A DNA stretch of 64,000 nt, from contig NC_071355.1 in NCBI RefSeq assembly GCF_943734655.1, positions 14,488,768-14,552,767 of the forward strand, written 5' to 3'. Below, one piece after another: positions 1 to 12,500 of this stretch. A program made the translations under genes and the position numbers. The notes under the pieces are model-generated. The model was not told the DNA's origin, did no database searches, and saw nothing but the letters and a program-made list of their open reading frames with translations. Origin of the DNA: Sabethes cyaneus (lineage: Eukaryota; Arthropoda; Insecta; Diptera; Culicidae). Every line of letters begins with the position of its first letter. Position 1 is the stretch's first letter.

Positions 1-560
1 TTTCCTGTGGTGAACCTCATCTATTTTTTTTGGCAAACAAGAAAAAATATTCTAAAAAATTTCCAAGAGTTATATTATGGGTTTACTAATTTATTTATCA
101 TTAAAATTTGATCAAAAATACGAAGGAAATAACGTGAAAATACGATGAAAAGATGACGAAAAGACGCCAAAACTGCGATAAAACACGCAAAAAAAGACGA
201 CTTAAAAATGGCGAATATACGCGAAAGATAACGAAAGAACGGCGATGATACAAGAAAAAGACAACATTTTTGTTGTCTTGAACCACACATCAGACGAAAT
301 GTGATGAAAAGGTAAGATAACAAACGAAGAAAAGATCAGCAAAATGGCGAGAATAAGACGCCAAAAAAGCAACAAAAGCGGGAAGAACTCTAAAACAAGC
401 AACAAAAATGTCAAAAAACGACGAAAATACGATGGAAAGAAGGCGAACGGCTATAAAATGACAACAAAAATACGATAGAGAGATGATAAGAAGATGATGA
501 GTACGAAGAAAAGGAAATGAAGAATTGTCTAAAAGATTTGTTTAATTTAATTTGTTTATT
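1..560. repeat. Purine-rich degenerate array (GACGAAAA-type)
   Basis: On this strand the segment is a loose succession of short units such as GACGAAAA, ACGATGAAA and GCGAAAA. The same style of sequence returns at 2616-3080 and, on the opposite strand, in the TTTTTCTCGCG arrays of the large intron. Small open frames here are low-complexity products without recognisable domains. It begins at the window edge, so its left border is unknown. Confidence 0.7.
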
Positions 561-1497
561 TAAATTTTTCATCTGACCTTTATAGGTCTCAATGAAATTT
601 GTGGGTGTGGAAAAGCCCACTCGAGGTTAACCCTCAAGTGCGCGTAAAAACCCCACCATCTTTTGACACTGTTTACAATTAACAATTTTACAATTTACAG
701 CTTACAATTTGTTAAGAATACATGATTAATGCCTACAAATAACTACAATATTAGTATGAGGCAAACTACACTGAACATTAACTTTAAACATCTTAATTTG
801 ACAGTAACATATTACATTGCTTAAGTCTATTTTTAAAAGTATCACTTGAAATATTGAAGTCAAAAAATTCATACGGGGTATTAAAAAGTCACACATCGCC
901 CTAACGGGTTCGTTTTGACCGTACCCGGTGCGGTAGAATGCAAGGCGAAAAAATCCCGTTCTCTCAGATATCTGGAAGGCACATTTAAATTGATTTTTGA
1001 CAGGATATTTGGAGCATCTATTTCTCCAGTCAACACTTTTCCAACAAAAAATAGCTTTGGAAATACTTCGTCTCTTTACCAGCGTGTCGATGCCTAGCAA
1101 TTGACAACGGTCAATATAGGCTGGCAACTGGTTTGGATCACGCCAAGGCAGAGGCCTAAGGGCGTAACGTATGAATTTAGCTTGTACATATACTTAGCTC
1201 AGTATATGGACTCCATATTACATCTGAGGTCTCCAAAATGAAGCGGACAAGAGAAACGTATAACGAACGCAAGCAGAACGGCTAAGTGAATTCTCTGGAA
1301 GTTCTCATGATAAAGCCGAGGTTTTTATTAGCAAGTACTATGATATGCGACTAATGGTGCTTAAAGGAGAGTTCTGAGTCTAAAAATACTCCTAAGTCTT
1401 TGATTGACACTATTTTAAGCCTTTCTCCAGATACGGTGTAGTCACATAATATTGGATTTTTCATACCTGTAAAAGAAATCACAAAACATTTCGACAC

Positions 1498-2089
1498 ACT
1501 AATAGCAAAAACATCCCATCAAGAAGACTGGCCACTCTGCCAAAAGTCGAGCGACAGTAACAGCAATGCTATCTGCCGAGTTAAAGTTGAACTTTCACAT
1601 ACTAGTGTGTGTATATTAGAATGTGGATGTACACAAACACGTATGCAATGCATTGCCAGGCTATAGTTACTATATATATATAGTTCGGCGGATAGAAAAC
1701 CAGGCGAATTGGCATCCCTGATTTATGAAATTAAATTTGAAATTATGGTGAAATGTACAGGTTTTTACGAAAAATAATCACTGGCGGGTGTTGAAAATGA
1801 CTAGTTCTATAAAAATAAAGTGTATTTTTTTAACATTACTCCTGCATTTTGGATTTTGAAAAGCTTTTGGCTCCGCTTTTGACGTTTATTTGGCTCCCGA
1901 TTTTCTATCCGCCGAACTATATATATAGTAACTATATGCCAGGCTCGCACACATCTTTTCCCACCAATACATGTACACACCAGCTTCAACTTTTGTCGTG
2001 AGGGGTGCGCTGTTGCTTCTGTTGCTCGTCATTTGTATGGGCGCGAGGAAGAGATGCCAGTCTTCTTGATGGAATGTTTTTGCTAATAG
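1498..2089. mobile_element. Inverted-repeat element (MITE) inserted in the LINE
   Basis: The ends are inverted repeats of about 40 bp. The left end carries AGCAAAAACATCCCATCAAG, and the right end read in reverse carries AGCAAAAACATTCCATCAAG, continuing into AGAAGACTGGC on both sides. On the minus strand the LINE reading frame stops at one border and resumes at the other, which marks this as an insertion. It has no coding capacity of its own. A second element is nested inside it. Confidence 0.75.
1663..1937. mobile_element. Nested 275-bp hAT-like MITE with 8-bp target duplication
   Basis: A perfect 8-bp direct repeat, GCCAGGCT, lies at 1655-1662 and 1938-1945. The sequence between has inverted ends of about 35 bp sharing ATATATAGTTCGGCGGATAG. 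An 8-bp duplication is typical of hAT-superfamily insertions. There is no transposase, so it is non-autonomous. It is the third level of nesting: LINE, then MITE, then this element. Confidence 0.8.
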
Positions 2090-2615
2090 TAAATTGTGCC
2101 AGCACCAGTTAGAAAAAGAATCCAGGAACCGTTACAGCTCAATGCAGTTCGTCATAGTTTGCACAGCAAGAAATGGTTTTAGATCATCAGCATAAATTAG
2201 TTTAAAGCCAAGCGGAATAATAATCCTAGGTTACTGCCTTGAGGAACACCAGACACGCTAATGAAGCTGTTTGATTCTAAGTTGCCCAATTTGATACAGA
2301 GCGAGTGGCCAATAAGGTAAGATTTCAACCAGTCAGTAAAATGTTTTGATGCACCAAGACGTTGCCAGAAGGATGGAGTGATCGACACGGTCAAACGCAG
2401 CTTTCAAGTCAGAATAAATAGTGTCCACTTGCAAGCCATTTTCCATGTTTTGTATACAATGAGATGTAAACTGGAGCAAGATTGTGGTTGTGGATCTACC
2501 AGGGTAGAAGCCATGCTGATCAATGGAGATGTATGACTTACACTCGCGTTGTAGAACATTTCCCACTAGAATTTCAAATAACTTCGACCCAGCAGAGAGA
2601 AATGTTATTCCAGAA

Positions 2616-3080
2616 AGATGACGAAAAGCTACCGTAAAGGCTATATGATGGATAGACAACGGTAAGATGACGAAAAGACAGCAAATAAACAACAAAAAGA
2701 CAATAAAAAGCCAGTCAAACGATGCCGAACATGCGAAGACAAGTTGGCGAAAAGACGAAGTACGGCTAAAATACGATGAAAGGTCTCTGAGAAAATACCA
2801 AAAAAGCGACAAAAAATGCACTCAAAATGACGAAAATACTATAAAGATGCAGAAATTATTCCCTTTTCAAGAACAATAGGAAGACGACAAAACAGCGACA
2901 AGAAATGCCAAAAAACACTAAATATAACGACGCCATCAAACTAAAAAAGGCCACAAACGGCGATAAAACTAAAAAAACACCACAAACGACGAATACCAAC
3001 AAATCGCTTAAAAGAAACGAAAAAGACGATGTATGTAAAAATAACCAAAAAACCACATGTTAAAAATAACGCAAAACTGC
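2616..3080. repeat. Purine-rich degenerate array next to inverted-repeat element copy 1
   Basis: Units like ACGAAAAGACG and AAAACGACAAAAA follow one another without a strict period, ending close to the inverted-repeat element that starts near 3081. Read in reverse, the array matches the TTTTTCGTC and TTTTCTCGC units of the arrays at 26162-28036 and 33117-34600. Confidence 0.65.
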
Positions 3081-3416
3081 TAAGGCTTATTTACAAATTA
3101 TTCTTAAAGTTTTTGTCACCCGGGGTGACTCATCCCCGTTGGCTTGAAAAATCAGTGGACAAAATAATAATTTATGGGATATAAGTCAAATTTTATAAAG
3201 TCTGTTGTCTGTGGGCTCAATAACCTAAAGAACTCGAAAAATGAGTGTACGAAGTGTTAATACTTTTAGCACTTTCCAATCGATTTTGTCTTTGTTTTCG
3301 TAGGTTTTTGCATGGAAAATAATAAATAATATAGCAAGAATAGAATTGATTTTCATGTTTAAATTTGCCCAACACCGGAAGGACAAAAACTTTATAAAAT
3401 AATTGTAATGGCCTAA
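3081..3416. mobile_element. AGGCC-terminated inverted-repeat element, copy 1
   Basis: The right end reads GACAAAAACTTTATAAAATA followed by ATTGTAATGGCCT. The left end is its inverted counterpart, with AAGTTTTTGTC near 3105-3117. The interior shares GTCTGTGGGCTC, AGAACTCGAAAAA and TTTTTGCATG with copies at 25684-26161 and 28038-33116. It has no coding capacity. The left border is slightly uncertain because the terminal repeat has diverged. Confidence 0.7.
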
Positions 3417-3820
3417 TAAAACATAAAAAACAATAAGTCAATCCCGGTGTAGTGGTTAGCATTCACGCCGAATGTGTTGTGTAGACTATAATCAAATTAA
3501 GAATAAAAACAAAAAACGACAAGAAGACGACACTAAATGGCAACGGAGACAGATACACACAGCAAAAAAACGAAAAATCATAAATATAAGAGGCTTATGT
3601 CTGTCGCCAAAACGAGGGGCGCGATATGTATTTTCGTGGTAATAATCGCCCACATTAAGCAAAGACTCAAACCAGTCATACCAGATTACATTCAAGAGGA
3701 GCAAAAGTAACGTAGTTGCATATCATAGAGTTACATAGCGTTAGCATTACATAGCGTACCACCCATTTGCTCTCAATTAGACGCGAGGCGACGCGCAGGG
3801 GTTACAGCTAGTTAAAGATA

Positions 3821-4383
3821 CAGTACCGCCCCGCTAATCCGACAAATTTATAGCCGGATTAGCGAATTTTGACTCGATAATCCGACAGTCAAACTGACGT
3901 CAGTGTGAGTTTGAAATGTGGTTTTGTTTACATCCATACGTAAACAACTCCGGAAATTTTTGAAAATATCTGTCGAAAGTACGCAATAACGCAATGTTTT
4001 ATACTCGGTAATGCTCAATTTCGTCAACAAAATACTTTGAAATTCTTAGTTAGTGTCGAAATAAGCGCAAGCACATCAGTCTATTGAGAGTAGCAATGAA
4101 AATATTATAGCCATGGCAAAAGTAAACGTATTTTCGATTGAGAGTAGCAATGAAAATATTATAGCCATGGCAAAAGTGAACGTAGCTAGAAGCAGCACCA
4201 TGTGCCATTTCCATTTAGTTAGAAAGAGTGCCATTCTGACTTTAACGGAGACGCCAAACGAAGGTAGTGTTCGATTGAAAGAAGTCAAGTACAATACGTT
4301 TTAATTCGGAATTTTCCGGAGTAGCGAGATCCGGACTATTGAGTCGTCGGATTATTGGGTGTCGGATTAGCGGGGGGATACTG
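3821..4383. mobile_element. pogo-like MITE (TA target, CAGT ends)
   Basis: The left end is CAGTACCGCCCCGCTAATCC and the right end in reverse is CAGTATCCCCCCGCTAATCC. Both are flanked by TA (3819-3820 and 4384-4385), the target duplication of the Tc1/mariner/pogo superfamily. The element is 563 bp long and non-coding. Subterminal copies of the ATCCGAC motif recur near both ends. Confidence 0.8.
4083..4190. repeat. 54-bp tandem duplication inside the pogo-like MITE
   Basis: A block starting ATTGAGAGTAGCAATGAAAA occurs at 4083 and again at 4137. The two copies match almost base for base over about 48 bp, to GCAAAAGTRAACGTA. It is a simple two-copy tandem duplication. Confidence 0.85.
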
Positions 4384-6800
4384 TAAAATACAAAAAACAA
4401 ACAACGGAAAATGAATGTGCAATACAGAAGGCGATTGACGAAAGTCGAGAGTATACGTCCGATAATAAATTAGGGAAAATTTTAAATGGATCATGAACTG
4501 ATTTGATTCAAAAAATTATTCATTTCCTTCGAGTACAATCAAGAACAATACTTTGTTATTTTTATATTATTCTATGCGATTTTTTACATCATTCACGCTT
4601 CATTATTGAGTCAATTGTACGTAATGTTTGTTATTTTTGAATATATTTTTGTATCAATTTCATGTTATTTTGTCTACTGTTTCTCTCATGAGCTGATTGA
4701 ATTCGTAAATTGAGGAAATACAGTACCGTTAAAACCACCGATTTCCGACTTGCATCATCAAATTCGAAGCAGACACTTCTTTTTTAAAAAATATGTAATT
4801 TTCATTCCATTTTTTTTAATATCAGTAGTTAATTAAACAGTTTTTAATATAGTAAAAAGCCCACAAGGTAAAATTTCAAGACCCAAATTGGTCGATAATT
4901 TTGATAAATCCCTAATTGCAACAGAATCTCGAACGTACGCTAACAAGTCGCCAGCTGCATATTTTAAGGGAAAATATAACTTTAGCGAAACATAAAGAAT
5001 TGTGTACGACATCAACCGATTTAAACAGAAGGTGGGGTACGGGCCCTGATGTGCATGTACATGTATTCCTATAATTCCTTCGTATTCCTTCGTAATTTAT
5101 CACACCCATCATGAACTGTTGCGTAGGTTCCAAAAGTTTCAAAGAAACCAACCACAGCTCGATACCGTCGAACATTCTCGACAGATTCAAAACAAATTAA
5201 TTATGGCCTGACACAAATAGGACGAAGAATTTCATCATCCCACATCACATAGGCAGAAAGTGGCAATACCATCCAGCCCATCGCATCGGCAGTATCGGTA
5301 TCCTGAAAGAGTCTAAATAGATTGATTGTCAGGCTCTCATCTCCAGAGCCGCGCGAAAAACCAGGACCGCATTGTGCAGCATGATAAAATAAACAGCTCT
5401 CCGGGCTTCCCGAGCGAGCTGATAGGTTTATCAGTGTATGTGAGTAACGGTATGACCTCCATGTCATTACTCAAACCCGGGCCATTCATGTGACAGTAAA
5501 AGCGCAGTTTCTTGTGACGGTATAATACCCCCCCACCTGCGAAAGGTTCTGTGAACGGCTTTTCCTAACGACGTCATCTTATGGTTGAGGCTGCTGCTGA
5601 CACACAGTAGAGCACAATGTTTGCCTGTGCCAGCAACAGCGGCACCGGTTAAGAGCGGACCAAATTGGTATAACGAAATTGAATTTGTGGCTTCATTAGG
5701 GTAAGTGTTCGTCGCGATGCTGAAGAATGAGCGCCCACAGAAATATCCCTTTTTGTGGCAACGAAATTCCATGCCAGCACAACATCATCAGCATAAGGAG
5801 CGAGCGCTGTCTAAGCCAGCATCAACAGCCAACCAACCAAGCAAGCAACGGAAACAAGTGGAAAACTTTTTCTATGCCTTTGGAAATGGCTTTGTAATAT
5901 ATGGTTTCTCCGGGAACATTTTCTTTGCTTGTATGTACCTCGTATGAATAGGAAATTTAGTCGAACATGCAAAAGCATCTCAACCCGGCTGAAGATGCAG
6001 TTAATAAAGCCATTTGATCACGTTCGGATGTAGCAGGTACCCTTTTATGAACGTGCCCAGGGCGCACAGGTAACCAAACACACTTGTTCACGACCTGTGT
6101 ACATGATGAGAATCATGGTAGAATCTCAAACCGACAACTTGATTGATTTTTATTTTTAGCTTTCGATTAATAAACATTTTTTTCGCTGATTTTATGTTTA
6201 CCTATTGGCTCTCTTTCAGAATGGACAAACAAACCACAAATCACCCAAATTTGTCTGTTGGGCAATCAGAATTTGTATATTTTGGGAATTACAATTATGC
6301 TATTGACGAAGGTGGGAAGAGTGAACAGTAATTAAAGCAAACAACTCACACTGAGCACTAGCTCGTGCACTTCAAATGACCACAGCGCAAATAAATGCAT
6401 GCATGCTCTGTTGTTATTGACTTTGCAAAATGGGAAACAGAGCTAAAAAATGTAAATATCGCCTGTGGAAAACATAAAAACCAGCCGCCACCAGCTGACC
6501 TTTTCGAATGACCCGAAGTGTGGAATTAATTGAGCGAATTTCATTTCGATGAATATTTGTTTTGGATTGGGTGTGCAAACCTTGAAACTGTGCTTCTAAA
6601 CGTTTCCAAATACAATAATACAGATCACTAGCATGTCCGGACATAAACAAAAGAAGGGACATCCGACCTTTCAGAAGAATGTTTTGGTCTGAAAAATCAA
6701 GTAGGATGGCGAGTCTATTATTACTTATCCTAAATCTACCAACCGATTAGGTTAAAAGCGCCGTACTTTCGGGTGCAATTGGATCCAAAATCAAAGTTGA
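4384..6800. other. Intronic or upstream sequence without recognised gene
   Basis: No exon, RNA gene or clear mobile-element end was recognised here. The stretch 5200-5800 has somewhat higher GC and holds two moderately long minus-strand open frames (5201-5467 and 5467-5772). Their translations show no motif I know, and they overlap in different frames, so I do not call them genes. Confidence 0.5.
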
Positions 6801-7345
6801 AACTGGGCTGGGCAAATTAGTCTTGGAAATGAACTTGATATTAGAACCTAAATTGGACTTGAAATTGGACTTAAAATCGGACTTGAAATAGGACATTAAA
6901 TTAGACTTGAATTTGGACTAATTTGGGCGTGAAGCCTGATTTTAAATTGGACTTAAATTTGGAGTAATCTGGACTAAAAATTTTACTTGGAAATAGGACT
7001 TTAAATAGAATTTGAAATTATACTTGAAATTGGAATTGAATTAGACTTGAAATTGGATTTAAAATTAGAGTAAAATTGGACATGTCCATTGAAAACTATG
7101 CTAGAAGCTACGTTCACTTGAAACTATCTTGAAAATAAACTTAAAATTGGAATTGAAAGTGGACGTAAATTGAATTTAAATTAGACTTGAGATTAGACTT
7201 GAAATTACATTTGAAATTAGCCTTGAAATTGAAATTCAACTTTTATAAAAAATCGGACTTTAAATCGGAGCTTACATTTGACTTAAAATTGAACTTGACA
7301 TTGGACATTGAATTTAAACATAGACACGAAATTTTACATGAAATT
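6800..7345. repeat. Degenerate tandem array of GAAATTGGACTT-type units
   Basis: Units of about 12 to 16 bp, such as TTGGACTTGAAA and AAATTAGACTTG, are repeated with many changes for more than 500 bp. A shorter patch of the same unit family occurs at about 15545-15720. Open frames across it (for example 7187-7387) only spell the repeat. Confidence 0.8.
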
Positions 7346-7389
7346 GGGATTAACATACTTCGTCTCTCTATCTATCATATGTTTTAATT

Positions 7390-9560
7390 TTTTTCTGTTT
7401 TCTACTCCCGTTTTTCCATTTTTTGTTTTGTTTTTTTTTTCTTCTTCATTCTAGTTTTTCCTCTTGATTTTCACTTATATTTTTGTACTTTTCTTTCGCG
7501 TTTTTCGTCTTTTTTCCCTTTTCTCGTTTCCAGTCTCCGTGTTTTTTAAGCCAAACGTCTTCCCGTTTTTCGTGTTCATATGTTCCATTTTCCTCTTTTA
7601 GATGTCCCGTTTTTACTTCTTTTCTGTCACATTTGGTTTGTTTTTGGTTCCTTTTTCCCTTTATTCTCCGCGTTTCCTTTTTATGTTCCGTTTTTTATCT
7701 TTTTCTTCACAGTTTCTCCTGTTTTTCTTCTGTCAATCTTTTCCTTTTATAACCCATTTAACTTCTTTTTCCTGTTTTATTTATCCCCTCTATCGGTTTT
7801 CTTTTTTTTTTTAATATTCATCCTTCCTCTTTTTGTTTATCTTGTTTTCTGTTCCGGTTTTACTTCCTTGTTTCGTTTTCCGTTTTCCACACCTTTCCCA
7901 CCCGTTCGCTGTCGTATATCCTTTCTTCTGCCCGTTGTTTTCTGCTTTCTTTTTTCCTGTTCTGTTCTTTTTTTTGTCTTCTGTTTCGATATCCTTTCCT
8001 TTTCTATGTGATTTTTATTTTGTCTGTTCCATTTTTCTGGCCATTATGTCCTGCTTTTCCTTCTTTCCTTTCGTTTGTCTTCCGTTTTTCTTTTTTCATT
8101 TTGCTGCTCCCGTATTTTCTCCTTTTTGATTCCTCCTTTTGTATACATTTTTTTTCTTATTTCTCCCTTTCTTCTTTTCCTCTATTTTCTCCTTTTACGT
8201 ACCTTCTATCGTATACGATTGCCCTTACGTTTCTTTTCAAAAAAGAAAAGAGAGTAATTTTTTACACGAAATGCGTATCTGTCGTGAATAAAATTAATAG
8301 TGAAATTCAATCGTCAAAAAAGTTTTCTTTAATTTCAATCTTCGTATTCCACTAAGGCGCACTAAAAACTTCATTAATATTTCGTCTTACTCTCTCACAC
8401 GTTTTACCGTATTGCTGATCCTTTTTTTGGTTTTCCAGTTCCGTATTTCCTTTTTTGTTTCGTTTTTATTTTTGTAGCAGTTTTCTGGTTTTTCTTTTTC
8501 TTTGTTATTTTTGTCCCGTGATTCTGTGTCAATATTATGCTTTTTTTGTATCCCGTTTGATTTTCTCATATTTTCAGTCTTGTTTTCACAGATGTTTTGT
8601 ATCTTTTTTTGCATTTTCTCTTCCTTTATTTCTTCGTTACCGGGGTTCGTCATTTTCCTGCTCTCCTTCTTCTCGTTTTTCGTTTTCATTGTTCCATTTT
8701 TCCTTCTTTTCTGTCATGTTTATTCTGTTTTTGGCTACTTTTTTTCCCGTTTGCTCTCTGGTTTTTCTATTTTAATCTCACGTTTTTTTCCTGTTTTTCT
8801 CTGCTGTTTTGCCTTTTCCTTTGGCTCATTTTTCTTGCTTTTTATTTCTTTTTCTGTCCCATTTTCCCATCACGTTCCCATTTCCCATTCTCATTTTGTC
8901 CCGTTTGTCTCCTTTTACGTGCCGTTTGACCTCTTTTTCTCAAATTACTTGTTTTTCCTATCGGTCTATTGTTCTCTCTTACCATTATTCTTTTCCGTTT
9001 TGTTTATTTTTGTTCCTTTTTCTCTTTCTTGTTTCGTTTTCTTTCTTTTTCTTTCCCGTTTTCCCGCGTACGTTTTTTTTCTGTTTTTGTCCCTTTGCCT
9101 CTCTTTATATTTTGGTTTCCTTCCTTTTCTCTCTCTCGATTTTCCTTCTTCCTGGCAGCTGTCTTCTTTTCCTGTTCCGCGTTTGCTCTTTTCAGTCTTG
9201 ATTTTCCTCTTATTTTGCTCTTCTCTGTTCCGTTTTTCAGCTTTTTTTCCATCATCAGGCCCGTGTTTCCTGTTTCCGTCTCTTCCGTCTCTGTCTCCCA
9301 TCTGTCTCTTTTCTGTCCCGTTAGTTATTTTTCTAATTTTTTTTACATTTCCTTTCCATTTTGTCCTTATTTCCTTTATCGTTCTTCCTTCTTTTCTTCC
9401 ATTTTTCTTCTTTTCTCCTCCGTTTTCACAATTTTTCTGTTCAGTAGCTACTTTTCTGGTTCTTTCGTTCTCCGATTTCTTTTTTCTCTTTTTTTTTATC
9501 GTGTTTGTACGGTTGTTGTCACGTTTTCCTTCGTGCTCTTATCCGTTTTTTTCTCCATGA
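7390..9560. repeat. Long pyrimidine-rich tract (TTTTCC/CCCGTTTT-type)
   Basis: About 2.2 kb is strongly biased to T and C on this strand, with recurring TTCCGTTTT, TCTTTTTC and CCCGTTTT words. A less biased piece lies at about 8240-8400. The long Phe/Ser/Leu-rich open frames here arise from the pyrimidine bias. The part from about 8920 on is duplicated at 13150-13795. Confidence 0.75.
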
Positions 9561-12500
9561 GCAGTAAGAGACGGACTACCTATAGATCCAATAGATCGGT
9601 AATCCATCTGTGAATATGCTAAGAAAATTTACTTATATTGTCATAAGACACTATTTGCTCATACAGCGTAGTCCCAAGTAACGTTTCTAAGTGTTATCAC
9701 GTTCCTACAGTGGTTCACATGATCAATTTCATAAAACTGCTAATAAAACGATGAGCTCCACCAGAACTTTCTGATGATCGCTATAAAACTGCCTTCCGAC
9801 CAAGGAGCTCACTCTTCAGATGGTTTTTATAACTGCTTTAAGATTCAGGATATAAACTTAAGACTACTTAACCTTCCTAGTGCATTGGGGTCGTTTTCGA
9901 CCCATCGGCATACTTACAAAGCTTCATACTCAATAACGGAACGAGCTAGAGACTTGAAATTTTCTGACTTTTCCTAACTTTGGAAAACTAACATTTTGGG
10001 GGAGTTTCAGCTTTCAGCGACATCTAGAAGAGGCACAGTAAAAAAAGTTACATATTATGCATTAGGGTCGAAAACGACCCAGGTTTTGAAATTGCTCTCA
10101 TTCATCCATTTTCTATCCGAATTTCGATTTCTTTACCTCGTTTGAAAGGTATGGCCAAAACCTGGCACCCAAGGTATGTTAGGGAATATTTGTTGACTAA
10201 TGGCCACTTCTGCGTCGGTTCCGGAACACCCACTATCAGGTCCCGGGGAACATTTTATACTTTGAGATAATTCGTTTTGCGGCACATCAAATCACGTTGG
10301 TTTGATAAAATAAGACTAATGGAAGTACAATGGGGACATTTTGGACCCAAATGGCCACTTCACCATCGGTTCCGGAACATCCGGTATCCGGTTTTTGGGG
10401 GCATTTTTGTTTTTTTTAGAATAACGCATCTTGCGACACATCAAATCACATCGGCTTGATAAAACAAGACTAATGGAAGTACCAGGGGAACGTCTTGGAT
10501 CCAAATGGCCACTTCACCATCGGTGCCGGAACATCCGGTACCTGGTTCGGGGGACATTTTTTCGATTTTGGGATAATTCATCATGCGGTATATCAAATCA
10601 CGCCGCCATGAAAAACCGAGATCGTCGAAAGTATAATAAAGACATTTTGAAGGAAAATGGCCATATCAATATAGATTCCGGAACATCCGGTACCCGGTTT
10701 TAGAGGCATTTGCGAATTTTAGCATAACTCATCTTGCGGCATATCAAATCACATCGGCTTGATAAAATAAGACTGATGGAAATACAATGGGGACATTTAG
10801 GAGCCAAATAACTACTTCAGCATCAGTCGCATAAAATCCTATTTCCAGGTTCGGTGGTCAGTTGATGATATTAGGGTATATAAAATATTTATTTTATAAT
10901 GAACCGTGAAACGGAGTGATTTAGAACAAAAATGTGTATCACCAAAGAAGCTATATATGCGATATGCCTTCAACTCATAAGATGTTTTATATTCCATTGG
11001 AAATATTTGCTTTTAAAAATATTATTAGTTTGATACATGTATTGTAGTTTCTAGAGTTATACGATTTTGTTTCAAATTACTCCAATATATCCCGAATGAC
11101 CCCTATTCACGGGAAGTAAACGCATTGAAAAAAAAGTTCATGTGTTCGTGATAGTCGAGTCCGCCGCACCTGGGTCAAAACTATGCCAAACATACGCGAT
11201 AGTATTAGTGTCTCAGCAGAATTTGAAAATTCAGCTCCTTGAAAGATACAGTGCAGATACAATATTGTGTTCGTTCCAAGATCTAAAAAAATGTTCCCAG
11301 AACCAGGTACCGGGAGTTCTGGAACCGACGCTGATGTAGTCATTTGCCTTCCAAATGTCTGTATTATATTTTCAACAGTCTCATTGTGATGCAATGTGAT
11401 TTGATGTGCCGCATATGAATTACGCTAAAATCCAAAAAATGTCCCGAACCAGGTACCGGATGTTCCGGAACAGATCGTGAAGTGGTCATTTGGCCTCGAA
11501 ATGTCCCCATTGTATTTGCATCAGTCTTATTTTATCAAGCCGATATGATTTGATATGCCGCAAGATGAGTTATGCTAAAATTCGCAAATGCCTCTAAAAC
11601 CGGGTACCGGATGTTCCGGAATCTATATTGATATGGCCATTTTCCTTCAAAATGTCTTTATTATACTTTCGACGATCTCGGTTTTTCATGGCGGCGTGAT
11701 TTGATATACCGCATGATGAACTATCCCAAAATCGAAAAAATGTCCCCCGAACCAGGTACCGGATGTTCCGGCACCGATGGTGAAGTGGCCATTTGGATCC
11801 AAGACGTTCCCCTGGTACTTCCATTAGTCTTGTTTTATCAAGCCGATGTGATTTGATGTGTCGCAAGATGCGTTATTCTAAAAAAAAACAAAAATGTCCC
11901 CAAAAACCGGATACCGGATGTTCCGGAACCGATGGTGAAGTGGCCATTTGGGTCCAAAATGTCCCCATTGTACTTCCATTAGTCTTATTTTATCAAACCA
12001 ACGTGATTTGATGTGCCGCAAAACGAATTATCTCAAAGTATAAAATGTTCCCCGGGACCTGATAGTGGGTGTTCCGGAACCGACGCAGAAGTGGCCATTA
12101 GTCAACAAATATTCCCTAACATACCTTGGGTGCCAGGTTTTGGCCATACCTTTCAAACGAGGTAAAGAAATCGAAATTCGGATAGAAAATGGATGAATGA
12201 GAGCAATTTCAAAACCTGGGTCGTTTTCGACCCTAATGCATAATATGTAACTTTTTTCTAATGCATTAGGAAGGTTAAGTTGCGGTTCTACAGAGAGCAG
12301 CAACGAAACCGATTATTCCTTTTGTTGCGTGACAGCTTTCGCCATAATTGAACGAAGCTTTTGCCTACAAAGCTATAAAGCATACAGCTTACTCTGGTAA
12401 AAAGCTAAATCAGTCAATCAGCTTTGCCAACTTTAAAGTGCATCCGTGAGCAGCAAAGTTAAAGTTTTACTATCAGATCATCCTGATCGATTTGGTTTAT

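Larger units (their letters stand above)
674..2615 (-). mobile_element. Decayed LINE (non-LTR retrotransposon), 3' part with reverse transcriptase
   Basis: Read on the minus strand, this is the reverse transcriptase region to the 3' end of a non-LTR retrotransposon. From 5' to 3' one can follow a segment with QHGFYPGRSTTT and KAAFDRVDHSILL (about 2440-2560), a SGVPQGSNLG motif (about 2225-2260), the catalytic YADD (about 2186-2203), and a C-terminal segment with RCQLLGIDTLVKRR and YGQNEPVRAMCDF (about 870-1130). The 3' end has short TTACAATTTACA-type repeats (674-712), as LINE tails often do. Frameshifts separate the blocks, and a 0.6 kb inverted-repeat element interrupts the frame after the YADD block. 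The 5' side stops at about 2615 against a simple-sequence array. The copy is dead. I do not assign a clade beyond the LINE RT type. Confidence 0.85.

Noticed and set aside
5201..5947. Possible gene from two minus-strand and one plus-strand open frames of 80-101 codons
   Set aside because: Frames overlap on both strands, no known motif, no splice or poly(A) context; kept only as unassigned sequence.
7483..9613. Long Phe/Ser/Leu-rich open frames that look like membrane proteins
   Set aside because: They arise from a T/C-biased tract, overlap in all three frames and repeat at 13160-13813; no start context or conserved motif.
10431..11866. Two nearly identical 90-codon open frames in opposite orientation
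   Set aside because: They are the two arms of the fold-back element; the identity reflects the inverted repeat, not duplicated genes.
9872..12274. CRISPR-like regular repeats of about 152 bp
   Set aside because: The repeats are long and diverged and lie inside inverted arms of a mobile element in an animal genome.
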